Shown: one piece after another, positions 12,452 through 24,309 of the stretch
How positions within the stretch are numbered: the stretch's first letter is position 1
Layout of the letters: every line of letters starts with the position of its first letter
Assembly: GCA_009763385.1 (NCBI GenBank)
Contig: CM019823.1
Location: 174,560,574 to 174,624,573, forward strand
Direction of reading: 5' to 3'
DNA: 64,000 bases
Source of the DNA: Coix lacryma-jobi var. lacryma-jobi
Lineage: Eukaryota > Streptophyta > Magnoliopsida > Poales > Poaceae
Translations under genes and position numbers: made by a program
Notes under the pieces: model-generated
Databases searched by the model: none
Told to the model about the DNA's origin: nothing
What the model saw: only the letters and a program-made list of their open reading frames with translations

Positions 12452-15400
12452 ATGCGCCTCCTCCCGCTGCTCCTGCTCCTGGCCCTCGCCGCGGGCGCGG
12501 CCGCCGCGGCGGGCGGCGGCACGGGCACGGACGCGGACGCGGACGCGCTGCTCGCCGCGAAGGCGGCGCTCTCCGACCCCACTGGCGCGCTCGCGTCCTG
12601 GGACGCCGCCTCCTCCGACCACTGCGCGTGGGCGGGGGTCACCTGCGCGCCCCGGGACTCCGGCTCCGGCGTCGTCGTCGCGCTCGATGTCTCCGGGCTC
12701 AACCTGTCCGGCACGCTCCCGCCGGCGCTGTCGCGGCTCCGCGGCCTGCAGCGCCTCTCCGTCGCCGCCAACGGCCTCTACGGGCCCATCCCGCCGTCGC
12801 TCGCGCGCCTGCAGCTCCTCGTCCACCTCAACCTCTCCAACAACGCCTTCAACGGCTCCTTCCCGCCTGCGCTCGCGCGCCTCCGCGGCCTCCGGGTGCT
12901 CGACCTCTACAACAACAACCTCACCAGCGCCACGCTGCCGCTCGAGGTCACGCGCATGCCCATGCTCCGCCACCTGCATCTCGGCGGCAACTTCTTCTCC
13001 GGGGAGATACCGCCGGAGTACGGCCGGTGGCCCAGGCTGCAGTACCTCGCGGTCTCCGGGAACGAGCTCTCCGGCAAGATACCGCGCGAGCTGAGGAACC
13101 TCACCAGCCTCAGGGAGCTCTACATTGGCTACTACAACAGTTACACCGGTGGTCTTCCGCCGGAGCTGGGGAACCTGACCGAGCTCGTCCGCCTCGACGC
13201 CGCCAACTGTGGGCTGTCCGGCGAAATCCCGCCGGAGCTCGGGAGGCTGCAGAATCTGGATACGCTCTTCTTGCAGGTGAACGGCCTCACCGGCAGCATA
13301 CCGTCGGAGCTGGGCTACCTCAAGAGCCTCAGTTCTTTGGACCTGTCCAACAATGCGCTCACCGGTGAGATACCGGCGAGTTTCTCCGAGCTCAAGAACA
13401 TGACGCTGCTCAACCTGTTCCGGAACAAGCTGCGTGGTGACATCCCCGACTTCGTCGGCGACCTGCCCAGCCTCGAGGTGCTGCAGCTGTGGGAGAACAA
13501 CTTCACCGGCGGCGTGCCACGCCGCCTCGGCCGCAACGGCCGCCTCCAGCTGCTCGACCTTTCGTCGAACAAGCTCACCGGCACGCTGCCGCCGGAGCTC
13601 TGCGCGGGGGGCAAGCTGCAGACGCTCATCGCGCTCGGCAACTTCTTGTTTGGTGCCATCCCAGACTCACTCGGCCAGTGCAAGTCGTTGAGCCGTGTCC
13701 GTCTCGGGGAGAACTACCTGAATGGCTCAATTCCGAAGGGGCTATTCGAATTGCCGAAGCTGACTCAAGTTGAGTTGCAAGATAACCTCCTCACTGGTAA
13801 TTTCCCGGCTGTGATCGGTGCTGCGGCTCCTAACCTTGGCGAGATTAGCCTGTCAAACAACCAGCTTACGGGCGCATTGCCTGCATCTCTTGGGAACTTC
13901 TCTGGTGTTCAGAAGCTGCTGCTTGATCAGAACGCTTTCTCTGGTGCCATACCTCCGGAGATTGGGCGGCTGCAGCAGCTCTCCAAGGCTGACCTTAGCA
14001 GCAACAAGTTTGAGGGAGGTGTGCCACCGGAGATCGGGAAATGCCGGCTTCTCACTTACTTGGACATGAGCCAAAACAACCTCTCTGGGAAGATACCTCC
14101 GGCCATCTCTGGAATGCGAATACTGAACTACCTCAACCTGTCCAGGAACCACCTTGATGGAGAGATACCTCCATCCATTGCAACGATGCAGAGCTTGACG
14201 GCGGTGGACTTCTCGTATAACAACTTGTCTGGGCTTGTGCCAGGGACTGGCCAGTTCAGCTACTTCAATGCCACTTCTTTCGTTGGCAACCCAGGCCTGT
14301 GTGGACCATACCTCGGTCCATGCAGTGCAGGCATCACTGGCGCCGACCACACCGCCCATGGCCATGGTGGGCTGACCAATACAGTCAAGCTGCTCATTGT
14401 CCTCGGCTTGTTGATTTGCTCCATTGCATTTGCTGCGGCGGCGATTCTGAAGGCTCGGTCAATGAAGAAAGCTAGTGAAGCGCGAGTATGGAAACTCACT
14501 GCGTTCCAGCGCCTGGACTTCACCAGTGATGATGTGCTGGATTGCTTGAAAGAGGAGAACATTATTGGCAAAGGTGGTGCTGGGATTGTGTACAAGGGGG
14601 CAATGGCGAATGGTGAACTTGTGGCTGTGAAGAGACTCCCAGCAATGGGCCGTGGCTCATCTCATGATCATGGGTTCTCAGCAGAGATACAAACACTTGG
14701 TAGAATTCGACACCGTCATATTGTGCGCCTGCTAGGCTTCTGCTCAAATAATGAGACTAACCTGCTGGTTTATGAGTATATGCCCAATGGCAGCCTTGGG
14801 GAGATGCTCCATGGCAAGAAAGGAGGGCACCTGCACTGGGATACCCGATACAGCATTGCTATTGAGTCAGCCAAGGGGCTTTGCTACTTGCACCATGATT
14901 GTTCACCTTTGATACTTCACCGGGATGTCAAGTCAAATAACATACTTCTTGACTCCAATTTTGAAGCTCATGTGGCTGACTTTGGGCTAGCAAAATTCTT
15001 GCAGGACTCAGGGGCATCCGAATGCATGTCCGCCATCGCTGGTTCATATGGCTACATAGCGCCAGGTAAAAATCAACCCTTCCTGATCCAGTTCAATATG
15101 GATAGAGTACTCATCTGAATATATCGAGATGCGTCATAAGTTTAGAATGCTTATAGTTATTACATTGTTCAAGATATAAAACTATGACTCCTGAAGCAAT
15201 GAAACATCATTGCTATACTGTTTGATGAGCATTGGTGCTTAGCTACATGGTTTCTGTTATAATATTCTCTCTACTACTAGTTATCTTTAACATTTACTGA
15301 ATATCAGTTACTTCATTGTTGTATCTTCTGTTGAAACTTTATGATGTCTGTTTACACCTTCAGGATCGTAATGTTCAATGGTTTTTTATGGGTGTCTAGT

Positions 15401-15998
15401 GTTGCATTTCTCTTTACATCTACATTATTGTTTTTGGTTTACAAAATGGCTGACTATTGGCTTCTAAATTCTATTTTCAAATTGATTGACCTTGCTCATC
15501 CATGACTATCCAGAATATGCATACACATTGAAGGTCGATGAGAAGAGTGATGTCTATAGCTTTGGCGTTGTGCTTCTTGAGCTTGTCACTGGAAGGAAGC
15601 CTGTAGGTGAGTTTGGCGATGGTGTTGATATTGTCCAATGGGCAAAGATGATGACAGACTCAAACAAAGAACAAGTGATGAAGATCCTGGACCCAAGGCT
15701 CTCAACTGTTCCGCTGCACGAGGTGATGCATGTCTTCTATGTTGCATTGCTTTGCACTGAGGAGCAAAGTGTGCAGCGCCCAACGATGAGGGAGGTTGTG
15801 CAGATCCTGAGTGAGCTTCCAAAGCGATCTGCCAAGCAAGGAGAGGAGGTTTCAAATTCCGGTGATGTCTCCGCATCCAGTCCTCTACATCCAGCACCTG
15901 TTGGGACCAATGAAGCACCAACCGTCGAAGCGAGAGACCAGCAGCAGCAGCAAACAAGCTCTCTGTCATCGCCACCTCCAGATCTCATCAGCATCTGA
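12452..15998 (+). CDS. BAM1: BAM1/CLV1-type LRR receptor-like Ser/Thr kinase
   Basis: Two exons, 12,452-15,065 and 15,514-15,998 (1032 aa). From the N-terminus: signal peptide (MRLLPLLLLLALAAGAA), LRR N-cap with CAWAGVTC, roughly 20 plant-type LRRs (LxxLxLxxNxLxGxIP) to about residue 615, transmembrane segment about 646-668, then a kinase domain with GKGGAGIVYKG at ~704, Lys in VAVKRL at ~726, HRDVKSNN at ~825 and DFG at ~842. It is an RD kinase and looks catalytically intact. The single intron falls in the activation segment (GYIAP/E), as in the CLV1/BAM clade. The C-terminus has a Gln run and ends PPPDLISI. Family role: plasma-membrane receptor for CLE peptides in meristem and anther development; the orthology is by sequence pattern. 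The start is the first ATG after the TATA box and is followed at once by the signal peptide. GC is very high in the first ~1.2 kb, as in many grass genes. Confidence 0.95.
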
Positions 15999-16686
15999 GT
16001 AACAAAAAATGAAAACGTTACCATTCCTTGCAAAACCTGCACTTCGATCACGCAAGCTTAGGTCCTAATTTAGGATGCAGTAAGTTTGGCCTCCTGTGCT
16101 GTACATATTCAAGTTTGTTTGTTGGTTGTCTCCAGTTTTCCATGTTTCATTTGCTGCTCCAATGTAGTAGTGGTCTGTAGCGTGTTGAGTTACATTGCTA
16201 GAGCCTTTGATTTCCCTTCTCGAATATTGTAGTAGGCGCTGAAGTATCAAGTGCACTCTCTGTCAAATTTGGCGCCAGAATCTTTGTTTTGGAACCAAGA
16301 TCTTTAAGTGCTTTTCTGCTTCTGTGTAAACACTGGAAGTGGGCCATAACTAAAGGCCTCGAAGTCAGATCTTCTTAAGCTACATTGGTCCCAGAGAGAA
16401 AGCCTGTTTGCAAGATGAATTGATAGATACTCTACCGGAGCATCTGATTGCTGCTTTCTCTCACTTTTTTTTTTATCGTCTTTTGTTGTTGTTGTATAAA
16501 AGAAGTTGATCTGTATATCTCTTCAAAGCAGACGGCTGGCCCAGAATGTCAAAGGAGGAGTGCATGAAAGAAACGGCTCGGTGAGCAGATGCTTTGCCCT
16601 CTGCGTAACGTCAACAGCAGCTAGTAAGTGAAAGCGGTGGAATATTTTTCAAAGAGAACGAACTTGATCACCTCATCAAGTACTAA

Positions 16687-16810
16687 GGGGGTGTTTGGTT
16701 CCCACTCCCTAGAGTTGTAGTGTTAAAAATGACTTTTAGTGGGGGTGTTTGGAACTTTAGTGACTAAACTTTAGTGGCTAAACTCTAGGGGGTGGAAACC
16801 AAACACCCCC
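16687..16810. mobile_element. Tourist-type MITE (124 bp)
   Basis: Starts GGGGGTGTTTGGTTCC and ends GGAAACCAAACACCCCC, flanked by the direct repeat TAA at 16,684-16,686 and 16,811-16,813. The 3-bp TAA TSD is diagnostic of PIF/Harbinger-derived Tourist elements. The interior repeats TTTAGTG units. Confidence 0.85.
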
Positions 16811-18345
16811 TAAGTACAGTAGCTGGTTACTGAGATGATGCAGTTAGTTCGTACCGTGGTCTGTCCATATCCTACTGTTAGGTGATCACTGATCAGGAGT
16901 GATTAGATGCATCAGGTTCAGGAATCAATAATGTTCAGCATGACAAACTGCAAAATAAACACCCTTCTCACTATCACCACCCATTCATCAGCTGCAGCAA
17001 CCTCTAACGATCTTCTGGGGAAAAAAACGTTATCCTTGTTTTTAAACACACACACATACACAAAGCCGATGGCAAAAAAAGCAACCGAAAAAGAATTCTT
17101 TGCAAAGAAAAAGTAAGGGAAATAAAGAGGAAAAAAAGAGAAGGGAATCATTTGATCTGAGCAATGGCCCCTCCTGCGATTTCTGCGTGCACTGTCGCTG
17201 TTTCTCCAGAGCAGTGTAGGCCCTGGTTTTGGCCGAGTGGTTGGCCACCTCATGCAGAAAAGAAAGCAAGCCCGCCAAGCCCCCCAACCGGTGCACCGGC
17301 TCGTCGGCTACCACCACGTGAGCGCGCGAATCCACTGCCAAAGCCGCGCTCGTCGTGTCGTCCGGTGGACAGTGGACAAGGGCAACGTCGCTTCCTTCGC
17401 CCTCACTTCACCGGACCTCAGCCTATCTCACTTTGATCGGTGCCTGCCATTGCTCTGTCCAAAAACACAGCTGCTAGCTAGGACCACGGCCTTCTTCTCC
17501 CTGCCTCAGAATCTGAAAAGAAAGTACTTTGAGAGGGGTGCAAATGGCGAGATCAGTGCGGCACATGGGATGGGGAGGACTCTTGGGAGTTGGTGTGTGT
17601 GTTCAAAATGTTTCAGCTCGGCGTTAATGCAGGGATCCAAGGCAGTGTTGGTGTGTTGTTTGGGCTTCTCCAGGAGTTCCAGGAGGGGGGGTTATGCTTG
17701 CAATCCGGCAAAGCCAAGGCAGTGTTGAACTGATGGGCAGTTCAGAGCTCCTTATTATGAATCCTGCAATCCCCATGACCATGAATCGAGCGTCAGGCTG
17801 TTTTATTAGTGCGTGGAGACTGGAGAAGACGAGGAGCAGGACAACAAAACGAAATGTTTTGGCAGGAACGGTGGAAAGTGGTAACTGTGGCTTCTGTACC
17901 TGTGGTAAACTGGCTGTGCGGTAAACAGTGAAAGGGCATGCATGCAGCTTGGCTTGGGTGTTTGGTTTGATCTGATGCCATCCATGGAGTCATGGACCAT
18001 GGTACCTCTGACCAGCCACCACCCAAAGGCCACAAGTGAAGCTAGCTGGAGCACTGTTTCATCGAAATAATGGCGGTAGCCTGCCTGTAGGGCTACCTGC
18101 TTGCTCCATGGACCATGGGAGACCAACCAACCAAGCTCCCTCGGAGGCATGGGAGGTGTTGATCCTTCATACTATTCCCGGTTCGTTTTGAGTAACAGAA
18201 GACGCTCCTGCAGATATACAGCGGTTAAAGCAACTATCATTCATCGGCAGTCCAGAGTTCCAGACGGGCAATGGCACTGTCTAACTCCACTAAATTACTA
18301 AAAGATAGTGGTGAGAAGCCGCGTAACCGCTCCGGTTATGATTAG

Positions 18346-18533
18346 CTCCGTCTGTCCAAAAATGAAAGTATTTCTCATTTTTCAATAAATATCAAATGTT
18401 TTTTTAAGTTTAATCATAAAATATATCGAATAAATATGTAATAATTTTAACAAACTTTAGTTGAAACTAAGAGAGTTTAACTCAATCTAAATCTAAAACT
18501 TACATTTTTCTTTAATACATACAGAGGGGTAGT
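18346..18533. mobile_element. Degraded Stowaway-like element
   Basis: The left end (CTCCGTCTGTCCAAAAATGAAAG) and the right end, read on -, (CTACCCCTCTGTATG... then AAAAATGTAAG) are related inverted sequences in AT-rich DNA. Both ends are diverged. Confidence 0.4.
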
Positions 18534-18761
18534 ACTCTATATATAATATAATACTTTATTTGTCTTTTTTCTCGCTTGCTGAGAAATAAATTTAACTAAA
18601 TTTATACAAAAATATTAATATTTATGATATAAATAATATCATCAGATAAATCATTGAACCTATTTTCATAATAAGTTTATTTATGTTGTTGATATTTTCT
18701 ATAAATTCAGTCAAAGGTGCAAAACCAACCGCCACTGTCAGTACTGCTATGATCCTACTGT

Positions 18762-18842
18762 ACTCCCTCCGTCCCCTTTTATCTGTCGTCCGGAAAGCGT
18801 GAACACGAATTTCTAGAGACAGTTATTTAGGGACGGAGGGAG
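18762..18842. mobile_element. Very short Stowaway-type MITE (81 bp)
   Basis: CTCCCTCCGTCCC at the left and GGGACGGAGGGAG at the right are perfect inverted repeats, flanked by TA (18,760-18,761 and 18,843-18,844). Probably an internally deleted Stowaway. Confidence 0.85.
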
Positions 18843-21464
18843 TACGTCATTACTCCGGTGTTTTGATTGGGGGCAAGGCAACATGTTGAGAGGTTCTTGG
18901 GTCTCGCCGTCTCGGCACTGATGATGGACGTCAACCGTTGCTGTCACCCGTTCGCACGGGAGCAGGCAGACGAGGGCTTCCGCGCCAGAAAAAGCCACGC
19001 CAATGACATTGCGGCCTGCGGCTCTGCGTCTCTGCCCCTGCCCTTGGTGTTCCTCTGCCTGCCGCCCTGCCCTGCCCCCGTGGCCCCGTCTCGTGGAGTT
19101 GTGGGTACGCGCGTGGTCTGTGTTCCTGATCGTCTGACGGACGACGACGCAGATGCACTGACCTGCGTGCGATAGTAGTGGCGCGCCTGACGAAGGGGTC
19201 GGTCAGTGGCTCGCTGGCTGGCTCGTCCCTGACCGCGCCCACATGCATGCAGGTCATCATCCTCGCCCGAGCGCCGCGCTGGTGACGGTGAGGTGATGAG
19301 CCCAAGGCCCAAGCCGAGGCAGTTGATTGCCTTGCCGTTGTCACAGGGGAGCGGAGGACGTTGTAGAGGCAGGCAGCAACATCATGGCGCGGATGGGAAT
19401 TGGGATGGTACCAGGCACCAGCAGACCATTTTTTTTTTCTTTCGTGGGGATGCACGGGAAGGACGAGGGCAAAATCGTACGAGCATAGCAAATGTGTGTG
19501 ATGAAATGCACGCGCATCCGGAACGGCAAAGATAGCCAGGCAGGAGCAGGGTGCGAATTGGTTGGTTGTGTGCATGTGGATGTGATGATCACCGGGTACC
19601 CACCGGGCAGGGCAACGGCCACTGGATGTCAGGATGTACTCCGTAGACCTGCAGTCTGCAGGTTTCGAAACGCGGAGCAAGTAGTCAACCAATCTCGATC
19701 TCCTTCTCCCGTGCACTGGAAGGGTGGTCATGCGCGCATCCACGGGGACGAGCAGAGCAGCAACGAACTGAGCAGTGAGCAGAGAGACGGCGACGTGCGG
19801 CGGCCGGTAGGAACGGACACCTCTGGCTGCACAGATGGCTCCGGTTGGCCGAACTGCCGCAGCCGAGTTGAGCACCAGCAGCTATCATTATTGTCAGTGT
19901 CAGGGCGAAAGCGGTGCAGCGCAGTGCAGTTGTGGGCTTCCGCTACGTGCCAGACAAGGAAAGCCGTTCGCGTTCGTGGATGATTCCAGGCTGCCTGCCT
20001 GCGCGCGCTCTGCTGGTCGCCTGACCGACCGACGAGGCGACGACGACGCAGCAGCAGTGCTCGTTGGCTCCTGGCGCGGCCGGGGTCAATGCTACTCCTA
20101 GCACGCTGCCTGTCGCTGCTGCGATAGTGGCTAGCAGAGCACTCCGCCTCCGCGTCTCCGCTCCGGAACGATGCCACCGCCACCAGCCACCAGCCACCAG
20201 GGAGCGCCGGACTGGACCGGAGACCGGACCGGACCGGAGGCGCAAGTTGCTCGATCGATCGGGAATTCGGGACGACAGACAGGTCTGGGAATTGGGTGGG
20301 AGTGATGAGGTACGTACACTGATGACTAATGCTAGGGTAGGGAGTCACGGCAAAGTCACAAATTCACAGATTCCTGGATGGCTGGATAGGAGGAGCACGT
20401 ACACCACCACAAAGCGTAAAAAGCTGACGCACTATACCAAAGAAGAAGAGGGCCGTGGGGGGGGGGGGGACGTGGATTCTGCAGCGTTTACAGGCCAGCC
20501 TTTGGAGGACACGATCCTTTGGTGACAAAGGCGAGGTCAACCAATGTTTCTCTTCTCACATGCACGCACGCACGGCACTGGTCGACTTGGACGGTCTGGA
20601 CCCCAATAGACAGGTCCCGCCGCCGTCCCGGCGATGCGAGGCACACTACCGTACGGGCTACGAGATGAACGCTACGCGACATGTGGTGTGGCCGGGTGTG
20701 TGTGCATGGTCCGCGGACACGACGCGCTGCGACCTGCTGCGTGCGCGAGTGGGCACGGCCGGGAATGGGATCGAGCGGCGGCAGTGAACGCGGGTCAAAC
20801 TGTTACGAGGACGGCCTGATCGAAGTTGTTGTCAAGGGAGGGAGGAGGCGGCTGGATGCCTGGGACCTGGCCGGGAGTGGGAAGGAAATTCATGTGCCGG
20901 GCCGGCTCTGTTCCTTTCCTGTCATCCTGTGTGTGGGTGTGAGGTGGATGCGCCGTGAGTGGGAGCAGTTGAAACTGAACAAGCCTTCAAGGACCGTATA
21001 TGGATCTGCCTGCCTGCTTCATCAGCTCATCATGCATTGCAGCGACAGCATGATGCAAGTGGCACGGCAGACGCCGGTGCTGTAAGGATCCGCCTGCCTA
21101 TTCGGTGATGGCTCTTCACCTCTTCAGTCTTCAGCATACAAGGATTATTCAAGTAGGCAGGCGTGTAATTCTTCTGGAAGTCAATACTAAAAAAAAACAT
21201 TTGTAGCAACGTCTCCTTTTTTTTTTTTAGGGACGGCTCTATATAGAGTCGCCCCTAAAAATGCCCACCAGACGAGCCGCCTCTACAAATCCATTTGTAG
21301 GGGTGGCTGTTGTTACGAGCCGCGCCTACAAATAGCTCGGATTTGTAGAGGCGGCTCAATATCCAGCCGCCCCTACAAATCATATTTGTAAGAGCGGTTC
21401 TATATTTAGCCGTCCCTACAAATAGACGCCGAATAATTAAATTAAGTAATAAAATTTATTTTTT

Positions 21465-22012
21465 CAAACAATCTCGGATGAAGAAACAACTAAAACAAAA
21501 GTTGTAGGTCTTGAAAAGTTATAGAACTTTGATGTTTACAACTTTTTTATTTGAATTCATTTTGTCATAGAAATCTACGTTTGAATTTGTCAAATTTAAA
21601 ATTCAAAAAATTTAAACGATCTCGGATGGAAAAACAACTAAAATAAAAGTTGTAGATCTTAAAAAGTTAAAAAGTTATAGAACTTTGATGTTTACAACTT
21701 TTTTATTTGAATTCATCTTGTCGTATAAATCTACGTTTGAATTTATCAAATTTAAAATTCAAAATTTTTAAACAACCTCGGATGGAGAAACAACCGAAAT
21801 AAAAGTTGTAGATCTTGAAAAGTTACAGAACTTTGATGTTTACAACTTTTTTATTTGAATTCATCTTGTCATAGAAATCTACGTTTGAATTTATCAAATT
21901 TAAAATTCAAATTTTTTAAATAACCTCGGATGGAGAAACAACCTTAATAAAAGTTGTAGATCTTGAAAAGTTAAACAAATTTGTAGTTGACCACTTTTTA
22001 ATTTGAATTCGT
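21465..22012. repeat. Four tandem ~150-bp repeats inside the CACTA element
   Basis: Units start at the string CTCGGATG at 21,473, 21,621, 21,777 and (as CTCGGATGGAG) 21,925, spaced 148, 156 and 148 bp. Each contains AAAAGTTGTAGATCTTGAAAAG, AACTTTGATGTTTACAAC and ATTTGAATTCATCTTGTC. The last unit is diverged after its first third. Confidence 0.85.
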
Positions 22013-22089
22013 TTAGGGTGTCAAACACTTAATTTAAACTTGATTTAGTATAATATGAGTATAACTAAAATCCAACATAGACACAAGTG

Positions 22090-22158
22090 ATTGTGAGGTG
22101 TAGTGGTAAAGGGCGGTACGTGCGAGTGTGAAGTCGTGAGTTCGAATCCCACCACTTG
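22090..22158 (+). other. tRNA-like segment (pol III A/B-box pseudo-tRNA)
   Basis: Contains GTGGTAAAGGGCGG (A-box-like) and GAGTTCGAATCCC (B-box, 22,138-22,150), spaced as in a tRNA. The acceptor stem does not pair properly and no clean anticodon arm can be drawn, so this is not called a functional tRNA gene. It is probably a captured or SINE-like tRNA relic within the CACTA element. Confidence 0.5.
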
Positions 22159-22523
22159 CAGAGTGTGGCTGGGTTCCTTCCCGGATTTAAAAAAATGTTT
22201 TGTTATTTTTCAAGTTTTTTTGCTATTTTTTTAGGTTTTTAAAAAATCTGGAATTAATATTTCGAAAATCATTTGTAGGGGCGGTTCTATATAGAACCGC
22301 CTCTACAAATCGATTTCTAGGTGCGGCTGGCCAACCGCCCCTACAAATCAGTGATTTGTAGAAGTGGTTGAGTAGAGGCGGCTGGGCCAACCGCCTCTAC
22401 AAACTTCATAGAACCGCCCCTAAAAAGCTTTTGTGTAGTAGTGAGTGAAAGTACGTAGATACGTGGTAAGGTGTCCTCTAATTTAGCCTAACAAATTTAA
22501 AAATCGGAACATAATACTATATA

Positions 22524-22826
22524 CTCCCTCCATCCCGATTTACTCGGCGTGCACAGCCAAGTTTCAGATACCAAAGTTATTATGGAAGTACGTGCTTCAT
22601 ATTAACTATGTGCCACAAGCTGCGTCCTGATTAGCTACCGGCCGATGGCCATGAAGCCATCCGCCCCGTGGCCGCAAAAAAACAAATAAAATATTCAACA
22701 AGTGTATAGGTTTGCTTGCATGCAGCATAGAAGTGGAGTAATGAGGCTTCTTGATATTCCAGCCCGCCTCCTATTAAGGCCAAACCAAAAAACGCTTGCG
22801 CGTCGGGTAAATCAGTTTGGAGGGAG
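22524..22826. mobile_element. Stowaway-type MITE (303 bp)
   Basis: The left end CTCCCTCCATCCCGATTTAC and the right end GTAAATCAGTTTGGAGGGAG are inverted repeats, flanked by TA at 22,522-22,523 and 22,827-22,828. Confidence 0.8.
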
Positions 22827-23434
22827 TAATTTTGAGCTAAAATCAGATAAGGTCAACTTGGATTGTGAAAAAAGTGTAAAGGTCATGTCACCCCTGAACT
22901 ACACGAGTGCTGTCATTGCATAATGCAGCCTGAGAGAGAGAGCCAAAGATGGATCTTTATGGACGTGACTTTTCTCTCCTCTACTTTTGCATTCGATCGC
23001 CGGTTTGTGCTTTTAATCCTAATTCTTGTGATGATGTTCGTCGACTTGGGACAGTAGTAGCTTCTGTATTGTATCAACGTACTACATCACATGGAAATGT
23101 TTATTGCAAACGTGTAGTGGGCACCCTTGTGCACCGAGGAAAACACACGAAGACGCTATAGCACGCAAGACAACTAAGGTTTTTTTTTCGAAAGACGGTT
23201 ACCAGATTTGTTAGACAATGAAAAAGAAAGAAAAGAGGCAAAAAAAAAAGAACATAAAAAGAACACACCCGACACACAAGTCGGCAACTCTACTAAGAAA
23301 CAACAAGATCAACGACAGAACCACTCTCACACCCTTGAACCAGACAAAGGTTTTAAAAAAGAGAGGTAAATGGGTTAGGAAGGTCTCCTCTAGATGCTAA
23401 AAAAAGTTATAGCAGGATATTGGATATGTGGCGC

Positions 23435-23599
23435 CAGGGGCGAAGCTTAGTGGAGACTAGGGGTGCATATGCACCCCCAAAATTTTGAAAAACAATAGAT
23501 TTACTTCAAATTTCACCATATATGCACCCCCATAACACATATATATGCACCCAAAAACCAATTGCACCCCTCCTCTAGTTTGTTCTAGCTTCGCCACTG
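23435..23599. mobile_element. hAT-type MITE (165 bp)
   Basis: Ends CAGGGGCGAAGCT and AGCTTCGCCACTG are inverted repeats, flanked by a perfect 8-bp TSD TGTGGCGC (23,427-23,434 and 23,600-23,607). The 8-bp TSD and CAG...CTG ends identify the hAT superfamily. Confidence 0.9.
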
Positions 23600-23842
23600 T
23601 GTGGCGCCAGTTTTCAGTTACCGGTTTTATTTTTTTAAAAAAATGTTTAATTGTTTATGCATGGAGAGCTGAAGAACTCAAATTTTATTTAACACAAATA
23701 CTCAAATACATATCCAGAGCTCCAGAAGTACGTCTCCAGATCCATTACTTCACAAATAATTCAATCAACCGACATAATCATGCATATGATGAACGTTCAT
23801 ATCCATTCAAATGGTCAGCAATAATCAAGGGTGTAAATGGAT

Positions 23843-23951
23843 AACCTTTAGGTGCACCTCTTTAGTTTAAATATTTGTACTACTTTTATTTAATTTTCAA
23901 GAAGTAGTATAAATAATTAAACTAAAGAGGGTTGGAAGTACACCTAAGGGT
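23843..23951. mobile_element. Short fold-back MITE (~109 bp)
   Basis: CCTTTAGGTGCACCTCTTTA and its near-complement TAAAGAGGGTTGGAAGTACACCTAAGGG flank a small AT-rich loop (GTACTACTT/AAGTAGTA). The element is almost one long hairpin. The TSD is unclear. Confidence 0.6.
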
Positions 23952-24309
23952 CATCAATTTGCACGTTTAGCAATAACTCAACTTTGATTCAGTGACTCAC
24001 TGTCTCATTTACACAAGCAAATAACATTTTTTTTCTAGACAGGGGAACAAAGTTCCTGCCTGTACCATCCACCGATGGTACGCAGCGGAACTGAAGCAAA
24101 AAAACACAATAGATAGAAAAATACAAACCAGTAATTCATAACAGAGAAATAGAGAATGAATTTTGGCCTCAGTCACGTGAAGTTGGTGAAATGGTGACCT
24201 TTACTAGAGGTAGCCCTAATTGTCACCATGGGTGCAACATGAAAATGTTGGATTTCTTCGTCTTTTCTTATCCTCTAGGGGATGGCTTTTGTCGCTTGAA
24301 GTGTGAAAG

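Larger units (their letters stand above)
15999..21178. other. Receptor-kinase 3' flank and intergenic DNA with scattered MITEs
   Basis: The first few hundred bases are probably 3' UTR. Apart from the MITEs listed separately, I see no supported gene. Many short GC-rich ORFs overlap on both strands between 18,850 and 21,085 without domains or codon bias. A run of 12-13 G lies near 20,458-20,470. Confidence 0.5.
21182..22443. mobile_element. Non-autonomous CACTA-type transposon (1262 bp)
   Basis: The right end reads ...GTGTAGTAGTG, i.e. CACTACTACAC on -. The left end CAATACTAAA is a diverged CACTA terminus. A 3-bp TSD AGT flanks it (21,179-21,181 and 22,444-22,446). Both ends carry many copies in both orientations of a subterminal motif TTTGTAGGGGCGGCT, as CACTA transposases require. 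No transposase is encoded. The interior holds ~150-bp direct repeats and a tRNA-like segment. Confidence 0.8.
22827..24309. other. Intergenic DNA with two small MITEs
   Basis: No supported gene. Short ORFs only, with A-rich tracts near 23,180-23,260. The two small elements are listed separately. Confidence 0.45.

Noticed and set aside
12134..12979. Long - strand ORF opposite the BAM1-type gene start
   Set aside because: Arises from the very GC-rich coding strand. Arg/Gly/Glu-rich with no domain; the sense gene is unambiguous.
21465..22012. CRISPR-like or satellite array
   Set aside because: The units are full tandem copies without distinct spacers and lie inside a CACTA transposon in a plant genome.
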